A stretch of 64,000 nucleotides of DNA from Physcomitrium patens (taxonomy: Eukaryota > Streptophyta > Bryopsida > Funariales > Funariaceae), in the NCBI RefSeq assembly GCF_000002425.4, contig NC_037256.1:10106745-10170744 (forward strand), given 5' to 3'. The notes under the pieces were generated by a model. It did not search any database and had not been told where the DNA came from. It saw only the letters and a program-made list of their open reading frames with translations. Within the stretch, counting starts at the first letter, position 1. Each line of letters opens with the position of its first letter. Both the position numbers and the translations under genes were made by a program. Positions 27,786-40,734 of this stretch are shown here, piece by piece.

Positions 27786-29535
27786 GGAGCTCCTGGCATA
27801 TATTCGAATTGATTTTGCCAATGGTGGGAGAGACGGCTTGCGCCTATCTCGATACTGCAGACCAGTTGTCTTTTCACTTTGACACTGTTTCTGGTGCATT
27901 ATCCTATTCATTGAGATTTTAGTTTTTGAGGGTTTTTATGTCATTGTTGTAATGCGCTCCTAATACTCACGATGAAAGTGGCATTCGAAAGGATATTTTT
28001 CTAATATTGTTGGTTAAGTTGTTGGTTAAGTTGTTGGAGCAAAGTCCAAACCACGACTTGGTGCGTAATATTCGACGAAGCAGGAGAGCGGATTCTCGAA
28101 TCAACAGCACTCAGAAACCGTCGCAGTTGAGTGCCGAAAGCGTCAACATCTTACAAACGAGTGACTTATTTGCTTGTCCCGCAGACTGTCCGTGTGGTTC
28201 TGTAGGTCTGCGTTAGTCAAACTGGAGGAACGTCTGCTGGCAGATAAAATCTGAACTGATGGCATCAAGGAAAGCCTCAAGGGCTGGCGCTTCTAAATAT
28301 ATCCACAATATTAATAGCCCATCAAACCGATGTGATCGATCCGAAAGCAGCTTCCAGGTCAACCTCTTGGCATTGTTTACTTAGACGTAGTGGCGTCGCC
28401 CTCTACCACCATAGCGGTCAGCAAGGTCGAGAGGTACTTCTACTCACAAAGGCTGCTTGCGAGGGGTTCAGAATAAGGCCTTGCATGCATCATTTCTCAA
28501 CATCAGAAATGTGGCAATCCATGGAAGTTTCACAATAATAGTTAGGAGATTTCAGGAACAAGCAGATATCTAAAGCTGAACTCCAGAAACTATCCAGTGA
28601 CGCAACATCTTAATCCTGAAGACACGAATGTTCAATCTGTTTGTCGGCTTGACTGCTGCGAATTCAACAACCCATGCTCCGACTGGCTGTGCCTTCGATG
28701 TTGCTGCATTATTGTGGCGGATTGTCTCATGACGTTTCAGTTCACTTCATTCCATACATTAAGCTGTGATACAGTGAAAGGAATTCATTCCACTGACTGT
28801 TATTTAAGTAGAGCTAAACAACCATAAGTCAAGCTGTGAAATTCTGTGAGGAATTGGGTTAGTTCTTAAAGTTTAGAGCGTTTGCTGAGGGTTGTTCAAG
28901 ATGCACGATGCGTGTTCTATCCTTATTTTCTTGTTCAGGATGTCTTTCCAAAGAAAAGTCTACGTTGTGGTCCAACTTGATTGTACATTTTAAGCAACTA
29001 AATCATCACTTCTACACTGCTTTGTGTAGTTGATGATCACTGGGTAGCTACCAGGGAAGGTGCGGGATGCAATAATATCTTGTTGAGAGCAAGTAAAGTT
29101 GCCTAGTAAAGTAAATGTATTACAAGTAAAGTAAGTAAAGTAAAGTACAAGTAAATTAAATGTATTACAAAACTCAACAACTATTTTTTATTTTTTTTTA
29201 CCTCAAGGTAGAAATTTCTAACAATGTGTTATTTATTTACAGAAAGTTTGGAGGAACTCTCTAGCATTAAAACCCAAATGAATGTTTTTATAGAAATTGT
29301 CTTTTACATATATATATATATATATATATATTAGCTACCAAGAAGGCCATGTTAGCACTTTACAAGGACTTTAAGGCTTGTATCTGCTACATTTAAGTTG
29401 CAAGATGCTTCTCTCGTAGCTTTTCAGAAGTAGAAAATATTTTACAAAAGTTAATATATCAACATAGTATACTTACATATCTTATCCATACTTAAAGAAC
29501 TTCAATATTTCTTAAAAAATATATTTACTATTTTA
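27786..29535. other. Unique GC-balanced flank right of the inverted repeat, no gene recognised
   Basis: Small open frames (for example 28,007-28,216 and 28,597-28,827) match no family I know. A GTTGGTTAAGTT duplication lies at about 28,010-28,035, AAGTAAAGTAA-type repeats at 29,090-29,165 and a TA run at 29,308-29,332. It could hold unrecognised UTR or exons of a gene interrupted by the following gap. Confidence 0.4.
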
Positions 29536-29635
29536 NNNNNNNNNNNNNNNNNNNNNNNNNNNNNNNNNNNNNNNNNNNNNNNNNNNNNNNNNNNNNNNNN
29601 NNNNNNNNNNNNNNNNNNNNNNNNNNNNNNNNNNN
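29536..29635. other. Assembly gap (100 N)
   Basis: Exactly 100 Ns, the conventional placeholder for a gap of unknown size. Nothing can be said about continuity across it. Confidence 0.99.
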
Positions 29636-30404
29636 GCAATCAAAGAGGTGGCTCTAGAAGATAACTTTGATGTCTATAATATGCATGTCTTGATATCATA
29701 TTTGTCCCAACGTTGAAGATATTCTAAATAATTTAATTTTTTAAATCTATGACCATATTTATTTAAAAATTTTGAATGTTATCTGTTTTCATTTCTAAAA
29801 GAAAATAATTTTTTTTCTTGTTAAATTTTATTAAATTTTATTTTTTTAAAATTTACAAAATAAGATAAGACTTAATTAAATCTAATAATACCAACTAATA
29901 TAGAATTGAATTAAAGTTTTTTTAATCAAAAATGGCCGAAGCTTTCAATAATATAATTTTGTAATAATAATTGATCTTACTACTACAATAAATTGATTAT
30001 ATTTTATGACTAATTTTAATTAAAATATGGTTTTTTTAGAACAATAAATGAGAGATTTTTTTAATTATTAAGTTCTATTTATTTGGATTTAATGGTTTTG
30101 TAAAAGTTTTCAAATTTACTTAATAAATCTTTTTTGTATAATTTTATCAATTTAAATATAAAAAAATGAATCATAGATATTAATTATAATTTGCAAATGG
30201 CAGTTTTTTTTTATGAAATTAATTATTCAATTGATATATAAGATTTTTTTAGTGTAATAAGACTTTTTTATTTATCTTGTTGATAATAAATAATATACAA
30301 AATTACTGTTATAAAATAACTTATTATATATTTTTTTCTTTAAAAAATTAAATATTATTTTTAATAAATATTTAATATGTTCTTAAAAAATTTTGCAAAA
30401 AAAA

Positions 30405-30436
<32 letters not shown>

Positions 30437-30565
30437 CAAAAAAATAATCTAAAAATCTACAAAACTAAATATTTATAAATATTAAAAACCAGACATATAA
30501 ATTTTGATATTTAAAGACTTAACAATAATAAATATTGCCAAAAAAATTCAGTATTTTATATGTAA

Positions 30566-30610
<45 letters not shown>

Positions 30611-31001
30611 TCATATATGTCTCTAAGTTCTTTAAAGTTAGATCTTATTCTATCAAAAGGAAAAAAAAGAACTCAAATAATATTGGTTTATTAAATAATA
30701 TTCTTATTGACTTAACTTGAGATAATATGATTAGAAAATTTTATAATTAAGTTTCAATATATATTTATATTTGATTGATAAATTTATTAAACTTAAAATT
30801 ATTTACCTACAATCTCTAAAACTATAAAAATATTTATTTAAAAAAATAGGTAATATATTTTAATAATAATCTCAAATTAAAAGAGCCATTTAGGTTAGAA
30901 TAGTTGCAAATAGAACTCCTTAATGTTTTGTATTTTTTTTTTGTAACAAATTACTTTAATATTGATGGTAGTGAAGGTGAACATAATAGGTGTATTAAAA
31001 T

Positions 31002-31069
<68 letters not shown>

Positions 31070-31842
31070 TCTAATTTAATTTATTCATATAAATATTTTT
31101 ATAAATAACTAACTATAAAATAATAAGTAAATTTATAAGAAAATTATAAAATTTATAAATATGAAAATAAAATATATATGTATCTAGTATAAAATTCTCT
31201 ATTTACTTGCTAAAATAAAATATCTTCATGTAAAAAAATAAAATAAAATAAAATAAAATAAAAAGATTAAAAAATAATTATAAATACGTAAAATTACTAA
31301 AATCCTAAAAATAAAGCAAAAAAAAATTAAAAATTATTCTTAGAAATATGTTTAGCGGTTTTATAGCTTTTTATGTATAAATTTATTTTTAAAATTATAT
31401 ATAGAATTTTAAAAAAATATATAATTTATTAATCAAATAATTAGGTTTCATGATGCTTTTATAAGAAAATTTCTAAAAATTATTTAAATTAAATAGAATT
31501 ATTTAATTAAAGATATGATATAGAAATAAAATATTTTAAAAAAATTCTAATTTTATTCATACATGTTGGTGTCATATAGATATCAAAGTTTGTTTGTTTT
31601 AGATAGTTCAAGTATATTTAATTGAGGATTTGAGACAATTATTATTCATAAAAATTTAAAATTTTTAAAAGTTAAGTATGTATAAATTTTTTAATTATTT
31701 TATATTTTTATTTCTTTTTGAATTTTTTAAAACTATATAAGCTAAAAATTCCAAATATATTAAAGATACAATATAAGTAAAATAGAGATTTTTATATCAT
31801 TTTTTTCATATCAAATATTAGAATTGTAAAAATACAAATAGA
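29636..31842. other. AT-rich DNA with long AT microsatellites
   Basis: No coding similarity seen. Contains CAAAA-type repeats at about 30,410-30,440, a TA run near 30,572-30,604 and an exceptionally long one at 31,004-31,068. Confidence 0.5.
31004..31068. repeat. (AT)n microsatellite, 65 bp
   Basis: Uninterrupted alternating AT, the longest in the window. Confidence 0.97.
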
Positions 31843-32430
31843 TGTCATAAATATACATAATAACATTAGTATTTACTTAGATAAAAGAAATTAAGTTGTA
31901 GTAGGTTAATTTGATAATATTTTGTGGAGGAGCTTCTTAAAAGCTTCATGGATGCAGATTTGACTTCTTGAATATTTGTAGAAAATTGGTAGATTGAATA
32001 CTTGGCTAATAAGTTGGCTGCGTATTGCACATATTGACTACTTGTTTTACTAGTTGCTTTTTGTTATAAAAGTTGAATATATAGCACTCATGTTAGAAAC
32101 TTGTCTTATAAGTTAGATATGTATTGTGCAACTTGGATACATATTAGATGATCTATAGAATGTTGCAATGTAATTTTTTAAATAGATAGTATATATATAT
32201 AGAGAGATAAGAGTGAGGCCTTATTTAATTTTGTTAACTCTTTTCTTGATTCTAGTTTAGTTTTAAGAATTTGTAGCTTTCTTATTATTAGCAAAAGGTA
32301 TTTCAATTTCTTCTCAAATATACATACTTTCTTATTTTTCTTGTGTCATTTTTCATTGAGATACATCTCATCTATTTAATTACATTCTTGAAGTTTTTGT
32401 CCTTGTCAAATTGATAAGAGTTTAGTTACA
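31843..32430 (+). repeat. 5' LTR of gypsy element A (588 bp)
   Basis: Starts TGTCATAAATATAC and ends GTTTAGTTACA, followed by TTATTAGAGCATTG, a decayed Met-type primer site. It shares blocks with the LTRs at 46,136, 47,035 and 59,557, including GAGCTTCTTAAAAGCTTCAT and the TATATATAGAGAGATAAGAGT promoter-like block near 32,195. Confidence 0.75.
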
Positions 32431-32619
32431 TTATTAGAGCATTGTCTTTTTTTGATTAAAGATAGATCACTCTTTTTTGCTTGATAAGATATAAACATAA
32501 TAGAAATTATAGATTATATACTTTTAATTTAATATTATTCTTTGATTTTTTTTTCTTTCAAAATCCTCTCTTCAACTTGTATCAAGTGAAATTAGCAATC
32601 TTCTTTTTTATTGTATTAT

Positions 32620-34829
32620 TATGGCAAAGCTTATTAAATTGAAGAGTGCAATAACACAAATGTAGGAGCAAAAAAAAGAATTAATGCTTGTAATATATCA
32701 ACTTAATTTAACTACCACAAGAAGCAATAAGATTAAGTCAAAGTGAAGATATAGAAATAATTGAAATTACTTTATCATCTATACAAAATTATATTATTTC
32801 TCTTGTAATAGAATATTATTGAAGTATCAAAAAACCAAAAATTTACCTTATTTAAGAAGTTTGATAGTACAAGATTAAAATCATAAGGATTTATCAATAA
32901 AGTACAATTGGAGCTTGAGCTTTAACTTCAAGTTATTTAATTCTAAAATTATTAGTCATATTTACAGGAACACCGTTTTTTCATTTTCTTTTATTATAAA
33001 TTTTATCTTTTTTTGAATAATATTATCTAATATTTGATAATTTGAAAATATTTTGAATAAAATGTTGATTTATATATAAAGAATATAATATAAGTTATGT
33101 TTTAATCAAAAAAATTATATTTTTCATGAAAGCAATCATTTAGTATTATTATATATTTTATAATTTTGACAACTTGCAACTAATATCAAGTAGATTGATA
33201 TTGTACTTATTAGCCAATTTATCTATGGATTATAATATGAAGTAAAAAGATTAATGCTAAACTTATATATTCCTCAAAAATTAAGTCAAGCAATTGATTT
33301 TTCTATGAAATATAACAATTGGATTTTTTAATTTTCAATTTAAGAGCTATAAAAGTATGCTTTAATATATTTATGATTCAATAGCAACACCAACGCCTTT
33401 TGAATATATACATTTAAAGATAAAAGACATAAAAAATTATTTAATATATTTTAAACACTCTATTGAACAAAAAAGGATTCAACATTGTCAAAAAGGATTG
33501 TACTCATATTGTAGAGAATCAAAGTGCATTGCCAAACATTATCTAAAGAAGGCAATGTATTAGAAAATAAGTTTGTCTAGCTACAATAGAGACCATGTGG
33601 TTGGAATCTTATGCAATATCTAATGAAAGTCATATTTTCTCTTCAAAACCATCACTTTATTTAACAATAGATATATTTTTAGGACCTAAAAATCATAAGG
33701 CCTTTTCTTTATTAGATTTAAGAATCTCAACTTCTTTTGTAGATGAAGATTTTATTAAAAGAGATAGAATTTTCTTAATAAAAAAAATTAAGTCCATATA
33801 TATGAAAATCATAGATGTTTGTCATTTATTTTTTGAAATTTTTATGCATCAAATTATTCTTGTAGAATTTTTTAAAAAATATTCATAATAGCTTAATAAT
33901 ATTTAATATGATTAGATCTCTTTTTAATCTAATTATTTTTATTTATCATAATTAAAAATATATTATCTTTAAATAGATTGAATTTCTTATAATTATAATT
34001 TTTTTTAGTATAATTAAGATTTTTTTTAATAAATTAGAAATGTCATAAGTCTAGTATATCCAAATTCTTACTTATAAATGCAAAAGCTTTCATAAATGTT
34101 ACAAAAGAAGGATCACCTTTTGTTATTTATGCCACACCTATTTCTAATGAAGAAAAGACTTCAAGTGGCATTTTAATTTATTATAAAGATTATCAAGATG
34201 TCTTTGAGAAGAAAAATACAAATATATTTTTAAAACATTGTCTTTATGATTATTCAATTGATCTTCAAAAAAAAAAAATCATTACCATTTGGATCAATTT
34301 ATAACTTAACACAAAATAAGTTGGCTTCACTCATTAAGTATATTGATAAAAACTTGGCCAAGAACTTCATTTGCTATTTAAAATCTCTAGAAAGAATTCT
34401 TATCTTACTTCCAAAGGAGAAAGATGGATCAATGCAGATGTGAGTAGATTATTTAAGATTCAACAAGATTACAATCAAGAATAGATATCTTTTACCTTTG
34501 ATATCATGACTTTTTGATTAATTGTATTAAAAAAATATCTATGTAAAAAAATAAATCTACAACAAATATATAGCTTGGTATGCATTAAAAAAAATATAAA
34601 TAAAAGAATGCATATTAAACTAAGTATGAGTATTGTGAATATAATGTCATATCTTTTGAACCTACAAATGTGTCAATTACTTTCTAACATTTAATAAATA
34701 CTATTTTTATAGATTTTTAGATAATTTTTTTTATCTAGATAAAACTTTAATATATTCTAAGAATACAAAAGAGCATAAATTTCTTATTTTTCATGTATTA
34801 TAAAAATTTAAAAATATAGTCTATATGCT

Positions 34830-34878
<49 letters not shown>

Positions 34879-37050
34879 CATATTTGAATATACCATCTCA
34901 AATAATAGTCTTATGATGGATCCTAAGAAAATCAAACTAATATAGATTACAAGACTTTAAAAATAATAAGAGATATTTAAGACTTTTTAGAATTTTTAAA
35001 CTACTATTAGATTTTTATTAAGAATTTTTCTTAAGTTGTAACTTTACTTATATATTTGACTAGTAATGAAAAATTAAAGTGGAATAAAGAATCTAAAATA
35101 ACATTTGAATTTTTAGAAATAATTTTTATCACAATTTTAATCTTATGTTATATTGAATTTTTTAAGATATTTTTTTATGAAAATTGATGTATTAGACTTT
35201 TCTTTAGGTATAATATTATCACAAAAGAAAGCATATGAAAAACTTCACTTTATAGCTTTTTATTCAAAAAAAATTTAGCAACCAAGATCAATTATAAGAT
35301 CCATAATAAAGAGATTCTTACAATTGTAAATTTATTTTTAAATAGTATCATTATCTAGAAAGCACTTTTTATCCAATGATTATTTATTCTAATTACAAAA
35401 AAAATTCAAATACTTTATGTTAGCATGACTTGAATTGTTGCCAAGCTTGTTGAAGCAATATTTTTTTAAGATTTGTATTTATGACTATTTATTAATTAAA
35501 AAAATAATTAGATTTTTTAGATGTCTTTTTCATATATTTTTATCTTATAACAAAAGAAATAGATGCAAGTTTTAATTAATAATGAACAATTCTTTTGAAG
35601 CTAGAGTAATTTTATCTTTGATGAATAAAATAAACATTAATTATTAATTTAATATATTTTAATTAAATACAATCAAATATGTCTTTGGATCTCTTATATA
35701 TGATATTAAGAATAATTTTTTTAAATCTCATATTTTTAAGTTTAAACTTAAGAACTATATTTTCTATTTCAAAAAATACTTATATATTTTAGAAAATAAA
35801 GCATAATTATGTGTTTATCAACCTCATTATGATTTTTTAATTGCAAGATATTTTGGATATAATAAGACATTGAACTTAATCTCAAAAGATTTTTAGTGGT
35901 TTCAAATATAGAAGGTAATAAAAGACTTTGTACAATATTGTCATATTTGTTTAAGATTAAAAACTCCTCATTACTATTCTTATTGATTTTTTTAACTACT
36001 ACCTAGACTTAATCAACTAAAATCATTTGTTTTTATAGATTTTATCATAAATCTTTTAATTTCAAGTTCTTATGATTCTATATTTATAATAGTTGATTAT
36101 TTTATTAAAATATTATATAATATATCATATATAGAATATATCATAAGTAAAAAAATAAAAAATATTTTAAAATAATATTTATTATTATTATTGATTGCCA
36201 AAAGATATTATATCAAATAAAAAAATTCAATTTGAATCCATGTTTCAGAAAATTCTTTTTAAGATATTCAGATCGGACATAAAACTATTTTTAGCCTTTT
36301 ATATTTAAATTAATAGATAAAAAATAAGTAAATTAAGTTTTAGAGTAGTATTTGAAATATATAATTAATAATCATCAAGATGATTGAACAACTCTTTTGT
36401 CATTGAAATTTTTTGTATGTAATGATATAATATATATTTTTTATTTAATAATCACCTTTCTATGCTAATCATGATTATCATCCATAATTTGATAATTTTA
36501 ACTTCTTAAAAGTTAATAATCTTATGGCAAAGGATTTTTAAAATTGTTTGTTAGAAGTACATGTAACAATAAAGATACAATTAAAGGAAGCTTAATAATG
36601 GCAAAAGATTAATGCAAGAATCTATTACAAGGAATAACTTCAAATTGACATTGGTGATAAGCAATGATTACTTTGTTGTAATATCAAGACTAATTGCCCT
36701 TATGATAAGTTAAATTGCAATAGACTATGAACATTTTATATTTATAAATAGATCAATCTAATTGCATATTAATTATATATCAATAAAGATTCATTTTATA
36801 TTCTCTGTGTATCTTTTTAAGCCATACAAGATAGTAGATATATTAGAAAGAAGATAGATGCCACTTCTTCTTATAGAAATAGATAAAAAAACATTAATTT
36901 AAAAAAAAAGAGGTCTTGGACTCAATGCAATGCCAAAACAAGTTAAAATATCTTATTTATTAATGTAGATATGATATTAGTAAACTTACATGGTAGCCAT
37001 TTAAGAAACTTTCAAATGCAATACAAAAGGTTAATTCTTTTCATTGAAAA
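32620..37050 (+). pseudogene. Gypsy gag-pol remnant, element A
   Basis: Gag starts near 32,622 (MAKLIKLKSAITQM). Its CCHC knuckle near 33,490-33,550 is degraded: LYSYCRESKCIAKHYLKK has only one of three Cys in place. Protease near 33,680-33,800 has LLDLRISTSFVDEDF where DSGAS is expected. A pre-RT stretch is at 34,170-34,260 (YYKDYQDVFEKKN). RT near 34,300-34,900 retains NKLASLIKYIDKNLAKNF. RNase H lies near 35,050-35,350 and integrase near 35,830-36,500 (DSIFIIVDYFIK). The chromodomain is near 36,830-37,040 (IVDILERR, then GSHLRNFQMQYKRL). Stop codons are frequent and many fit C-to-T or G-to-A change. No functional product. Confidence 0.85.
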
Positions 37051-37520
37051 TTTGCAACAAAATCAAAATAAAGATTTAAGAAATTCCTTTCTATAAAATA
37101 AATCAGATAGAATAAATATTGCATTCTATCTTCTATCCTTGTTTTTGGTTTTTTTTGTATTGTGGCAATAATGAGATGAAAAATCAACTACCAATAAATT
37201 TAACTTAATTGCTATCTTATACTAAGTTATAAGATAAGCCATTGAGATTGTTATAGCCTTCAAGACGACATAATAAAGTTAAAGATCCTCAAGCACAATA
37301 TATTCTTTCAAAAGATGGCAAGCCACAACATGTTTAGTATTACAACTTTGGAAGAGACTCTTAATATTTGGCAATATTATTAGAAGTAAGAATTATTTTT
37401 AATAGTATTTCAAATATTTTATTTAAAGTTATGAATGCATCAACAATAAGCAAATAATAAGGTGGTTTTTTAGTCCTAGTATAAGACACTATTGATGATT
37501 GAGAGGACCTATCTACTATC

Positions 37521-38302
37521 TTTAACAAAAAAAAAATTTTAATTTTTTTTGAATTAAAAATTTAAGAACTATTAAAAAGTTATTTTTTTGTGTATTAAAA
37601 TATAAGACGATTTTTTTTTATTGCAATTAACTAAAGTGCTAATGCTTTTTCTTTGTTGATATTACTTATTCTATTAAAATATTATTTAAGAAAGAAATAA
37701 ATTCCATATATATATATATATATATATATATAAAGAAATAAAATACTCAAAATTATTTTATAAAATGATAAAAAACTAAATTAAATTAAAAATAAATAAA
37801 ATAAATAATTTTGGCTCATATTTTATTAATAAAAAAATAAAAGAAAAAATATGATTAATTATAAAATTAAATATTTTTTCTACTTTACTAATATAACTAT
37901 AAGCTATATTTTAAATATCATAAGTTCTACTTATTAATAATAATGGAATCATAATTATGTCATTTACATAATTTTATATGATTTTTTTAATATTTATTTA
38001 TAACATCTTTTATCTTTAAATATTCAATATGTATAAATAAGAATTTGGCTTCTATTTTTACTACAAATTTGATATTTTGTAAAACTTTAATAGAATTTAT
38101 AATATATATTAATGTTTTAATTAATTTTTATTAAGTAATTTTATTTAATAATATAGATATCTAAAAAAAATATTTAAGGTTTTCTTTGAAATCTACAAAA
38201 TCTAAAAATTTATTATATGACAATTCATTTAAAAATATTTAGAGCTAGAATTTTATTTTTTGTAATTTTATAGTCTTTCTAATATAAGATTATAATATTT
38301 AA

Positions 38303-38366
<64 letters not shown>

Positions 38367-38470
38367 TTGTATATTTATTAAAATAATAGAATAAAAAATC
38401 AATAATAAATAAACATAAATTAATGCATTGTAGAAATTTACATATGAAATTTACAAATAAAATTTGTTTA
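37521..38470. other. AT-rich DNA between gypsy element A and the annexin gene
   Basis: No gene recognised. AT runs lie at about 37,707-37,732 and 38,306-38,364. Confidence 0.55.
38306..38364. repeat. (AT)n microsatellite, about 59 bp, one interruption
   Basis: Alternating AT with a single AAAT interruption near 38,332. Confidence 0.95.
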
Positions 38471-38821
38471 AAGAACAAGGCATTTTCGGTTCTTCATTGA
38501 CAATTGAAGGATGAGAATTGTACCATGTTTATTAATGAGCCTAAGTGGGAAAAATTACAACAATTTCATTTCCTGCAAAAAGGTGTGACTACAATCACTG
38601 TGAGCCTTGAAGCATGGTAGAGAATGTGTGCCAGCCACCGCAATCGCAAAGTGACCTCACCGTTTTTGGTCTTTTTCGCTGATGCAGCAGCTTCTTTTTT
38701 GTTTTTGTTTTTGTTTTTTTCTGCTTTTTCTTATTTCTTTGGACAAATACATTAGTGGGCTAACAAAAGCTTTTCACCGGCTCGAGACAGAGAAATAAGT
38801 GATCGCTCGGTTGTCATAAGA

Positions 38822-40734
38822 TTATGCATCCCCTACAAGCGAGAGAAGGAAATGTCTGTAATCTCCAGAGGTGTTACTCTGAATCGCTTCCTGAAGTGTT
38901 TTCTTGAACATGGCTTGAAACTCCTGTTTGATGTAATACATATCGATTTCAGCCCGTGTGGTAATGACTCGCATCAGATCTGCATCCTTTGTACCATAGC
39001 CTTTCATGGCATCATGAAGTTCCTACAAAGCAATCGCAAACCATTCAATATACTTGTATAATGTTTATTCTGTGTAGAAGAAACCTTCAAGTCACAAAAT
39101 AAACTTGAAAGAATGCGTTCCAGAATATTTTCACTCTTTCATAGCATTCTTTCTGTCCTTTTGGAAATTGAAACCACTCTCGAATAATAAATAAGATAGC
39201 ATAATTATAGGCACCTGAGCAAAGAATTTGGCAGGATTACAGGTGCACTGAACGACTGCTAGGATCGCTGCTTCGAAATGTCCAGATGTCTCACTTTTCA
39301 CAGCCTGTTCCATTGTAGGAATTTGTCACGTAATGCAAAAGAGACTCAATGTTGCTCAGCAGCACATCTAAATTTCTCCTTTTTCATAAGCACCCAACTA
39401 AATTGAAAAACTAGCTTTAAACCACTATAGGAACATGCAACAGAGAATAGGGACAAATCGTATGAGAGCTACTCCCATGATAGGTACCAGGGACTACTCT
39501 GTATTACTAACCTTCATAAACTCGTGACCATAAGTTTGCCGATAATACTGCAATGCCAGATTTAACTGAGCTGGGCTGCGTGTTGTTAGAATATGTATGA
39601 TAATGTCTTCATTTGTGCCCAGTCGGGCTTCACCAGCCCGGTACAAGTCGTGAGCATCCGCCAGTGCCAAGTTGGAGTCCACAGAAAATGTCTCGGAGCG
39701 ACTCCCTCTCAAAAGCGCAAGCAAGAGCTGTGGAGCAGAAATCTCGTTACAAACATCCATACTTTTGATTTATTTGGATGAGTTTGAGTAGAATTGTGAA
39801 ATGGACACAATGCAAAAACTACTTAAGATACTGATGAAAAAGAAATATCAGTTAAGATACAACTTTTGAACCAATGCTATACATAGTTTACACGTCTTTG
39901 CATTCCACTAACCTTTCTATAATCACCCGAAGTGTCCCCGCTAACTTGGCTCTCTAACGCTTGCTGGTACATTGCTTGGTAAGCTTGTTTGATTTCGTAA
40001 ATTTGTGACGGAGTTCTAGTACAGATGATGCCAATCAGCGCAGAATCTTTGGTGCCCAGCCCTTTCATCGAATCGTATATCAAAATCGCATCTCTTTGGG
40101 CTGGGCCCATCATCCATAGAAGCATTACCTCCTGAAAGATGAAATCAATCTCTCATCAGTGCCAAACTTCTCACAATTACAAGACTCTGTTAAGCCCACT
40201 ACTTGCCGGGCATTTTACAGAGTATAAATCAAACAAGCTGGTCTCTAGTCCTTGTCACATTTTTTAATAACACATGTGTTGTTCTTCACGAAAAGCCAAG
40301 AGCACTAAGTACACACCTCAAGTTTGCCATGAAGTTCAGATTTCAGACGTTTATGAATGCTCTCTCCATATTGATGGTGGTATGCATCAGCAATTGCGAG
40401 ACGTTGTGATTGAGTTCTGTGAGCAAGTATTTGAATGACCTTCTTCTCATCACAACCGAATCCTGCCGAATTGCCAACCCCATCACCCTTGAATGGTGCT
40501 ATCAGCGACTACAACGCCTAAACTTTTTTAAAAATTATTACATGTGCAAATTATCTGGCCAGTGAGAAAAATATGAAATCTTCCTGCTCTTAAACAGAAT
40601 AAATATGGAATCAAGATGAATCCGACAAGCAAAGAATAAGAAGAAGACGAAGGATGCAGACCTTTAAATGCTCGATGAAGTTCGCGAACGTCCTCTCCCA
40701 TGTTGAGATACGATGGAAGTGAAATTGTAGCCAT
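38822..40734 (-). CDS. Annexin (plant type, four annexin repeats)
   Basis: Calcium-dependent phospholipid-binding protein of membrane traffic and stress responses. Six exons on the minus strand: 40734-40662, 40462-40317, 40131-39913, 39727-39512, 39304-39215 and 39022-38822, giving 314 residues, the usual plant length. All introns are GT-AG and the five joins keep annexin spacing. The N-terminus MATISLPSYL is typical of plant annexins. Type II calcium loops: GFGC (residues 25-28, Cys in place of Thr), KGLGT (96-100), RLGT (181-184) and GYGT (256-259) with a later acidic residue at Asp302. His39 in LAHRTQSQR matches the conserved His40 of plant annexins that has been linked to peroxidase activity. 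No frameshift or stop. The exact join at exon 3 (GAG or GTA first) was chosen by alignment length. Confidence 0.95.

Larger units (their letters stand above)
31843..37520 (+). mobile_element. Ty3/gypsy chromovirus-type retrotransposon, element A (3' end missing)
   Basis: A 5' LTR (31,843-32,430) is followed by degenerate gag, protease, RT, RNase H, integrase and chromodomain in Ty3/gypsy order, all on the plus strand. It matches elements B and C further right in both LTR and internal regions. Similarity to element B ends near 37,520 (GAGGACCTATC region), before the polypurine tract. No 3' LTR was found, so the 3' end was lost. Unlike B and C it carries no LTR insertions. Confidence 0.85.

Noticed and set aside
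31004..31068. Long AT runs as possible replication origins or cruciform regulators
   Set aside because: At least ten such runs are scattered through AT-rich repeats without associated motifs; ordinary microsatellites are the simpler reading.
34246..34443. Separate small gene at 34,246-34,443
   Set aside because: It is the start of RT of gypsy element A (NKLASLIKYIDKNLAKNF), not an independent gene.
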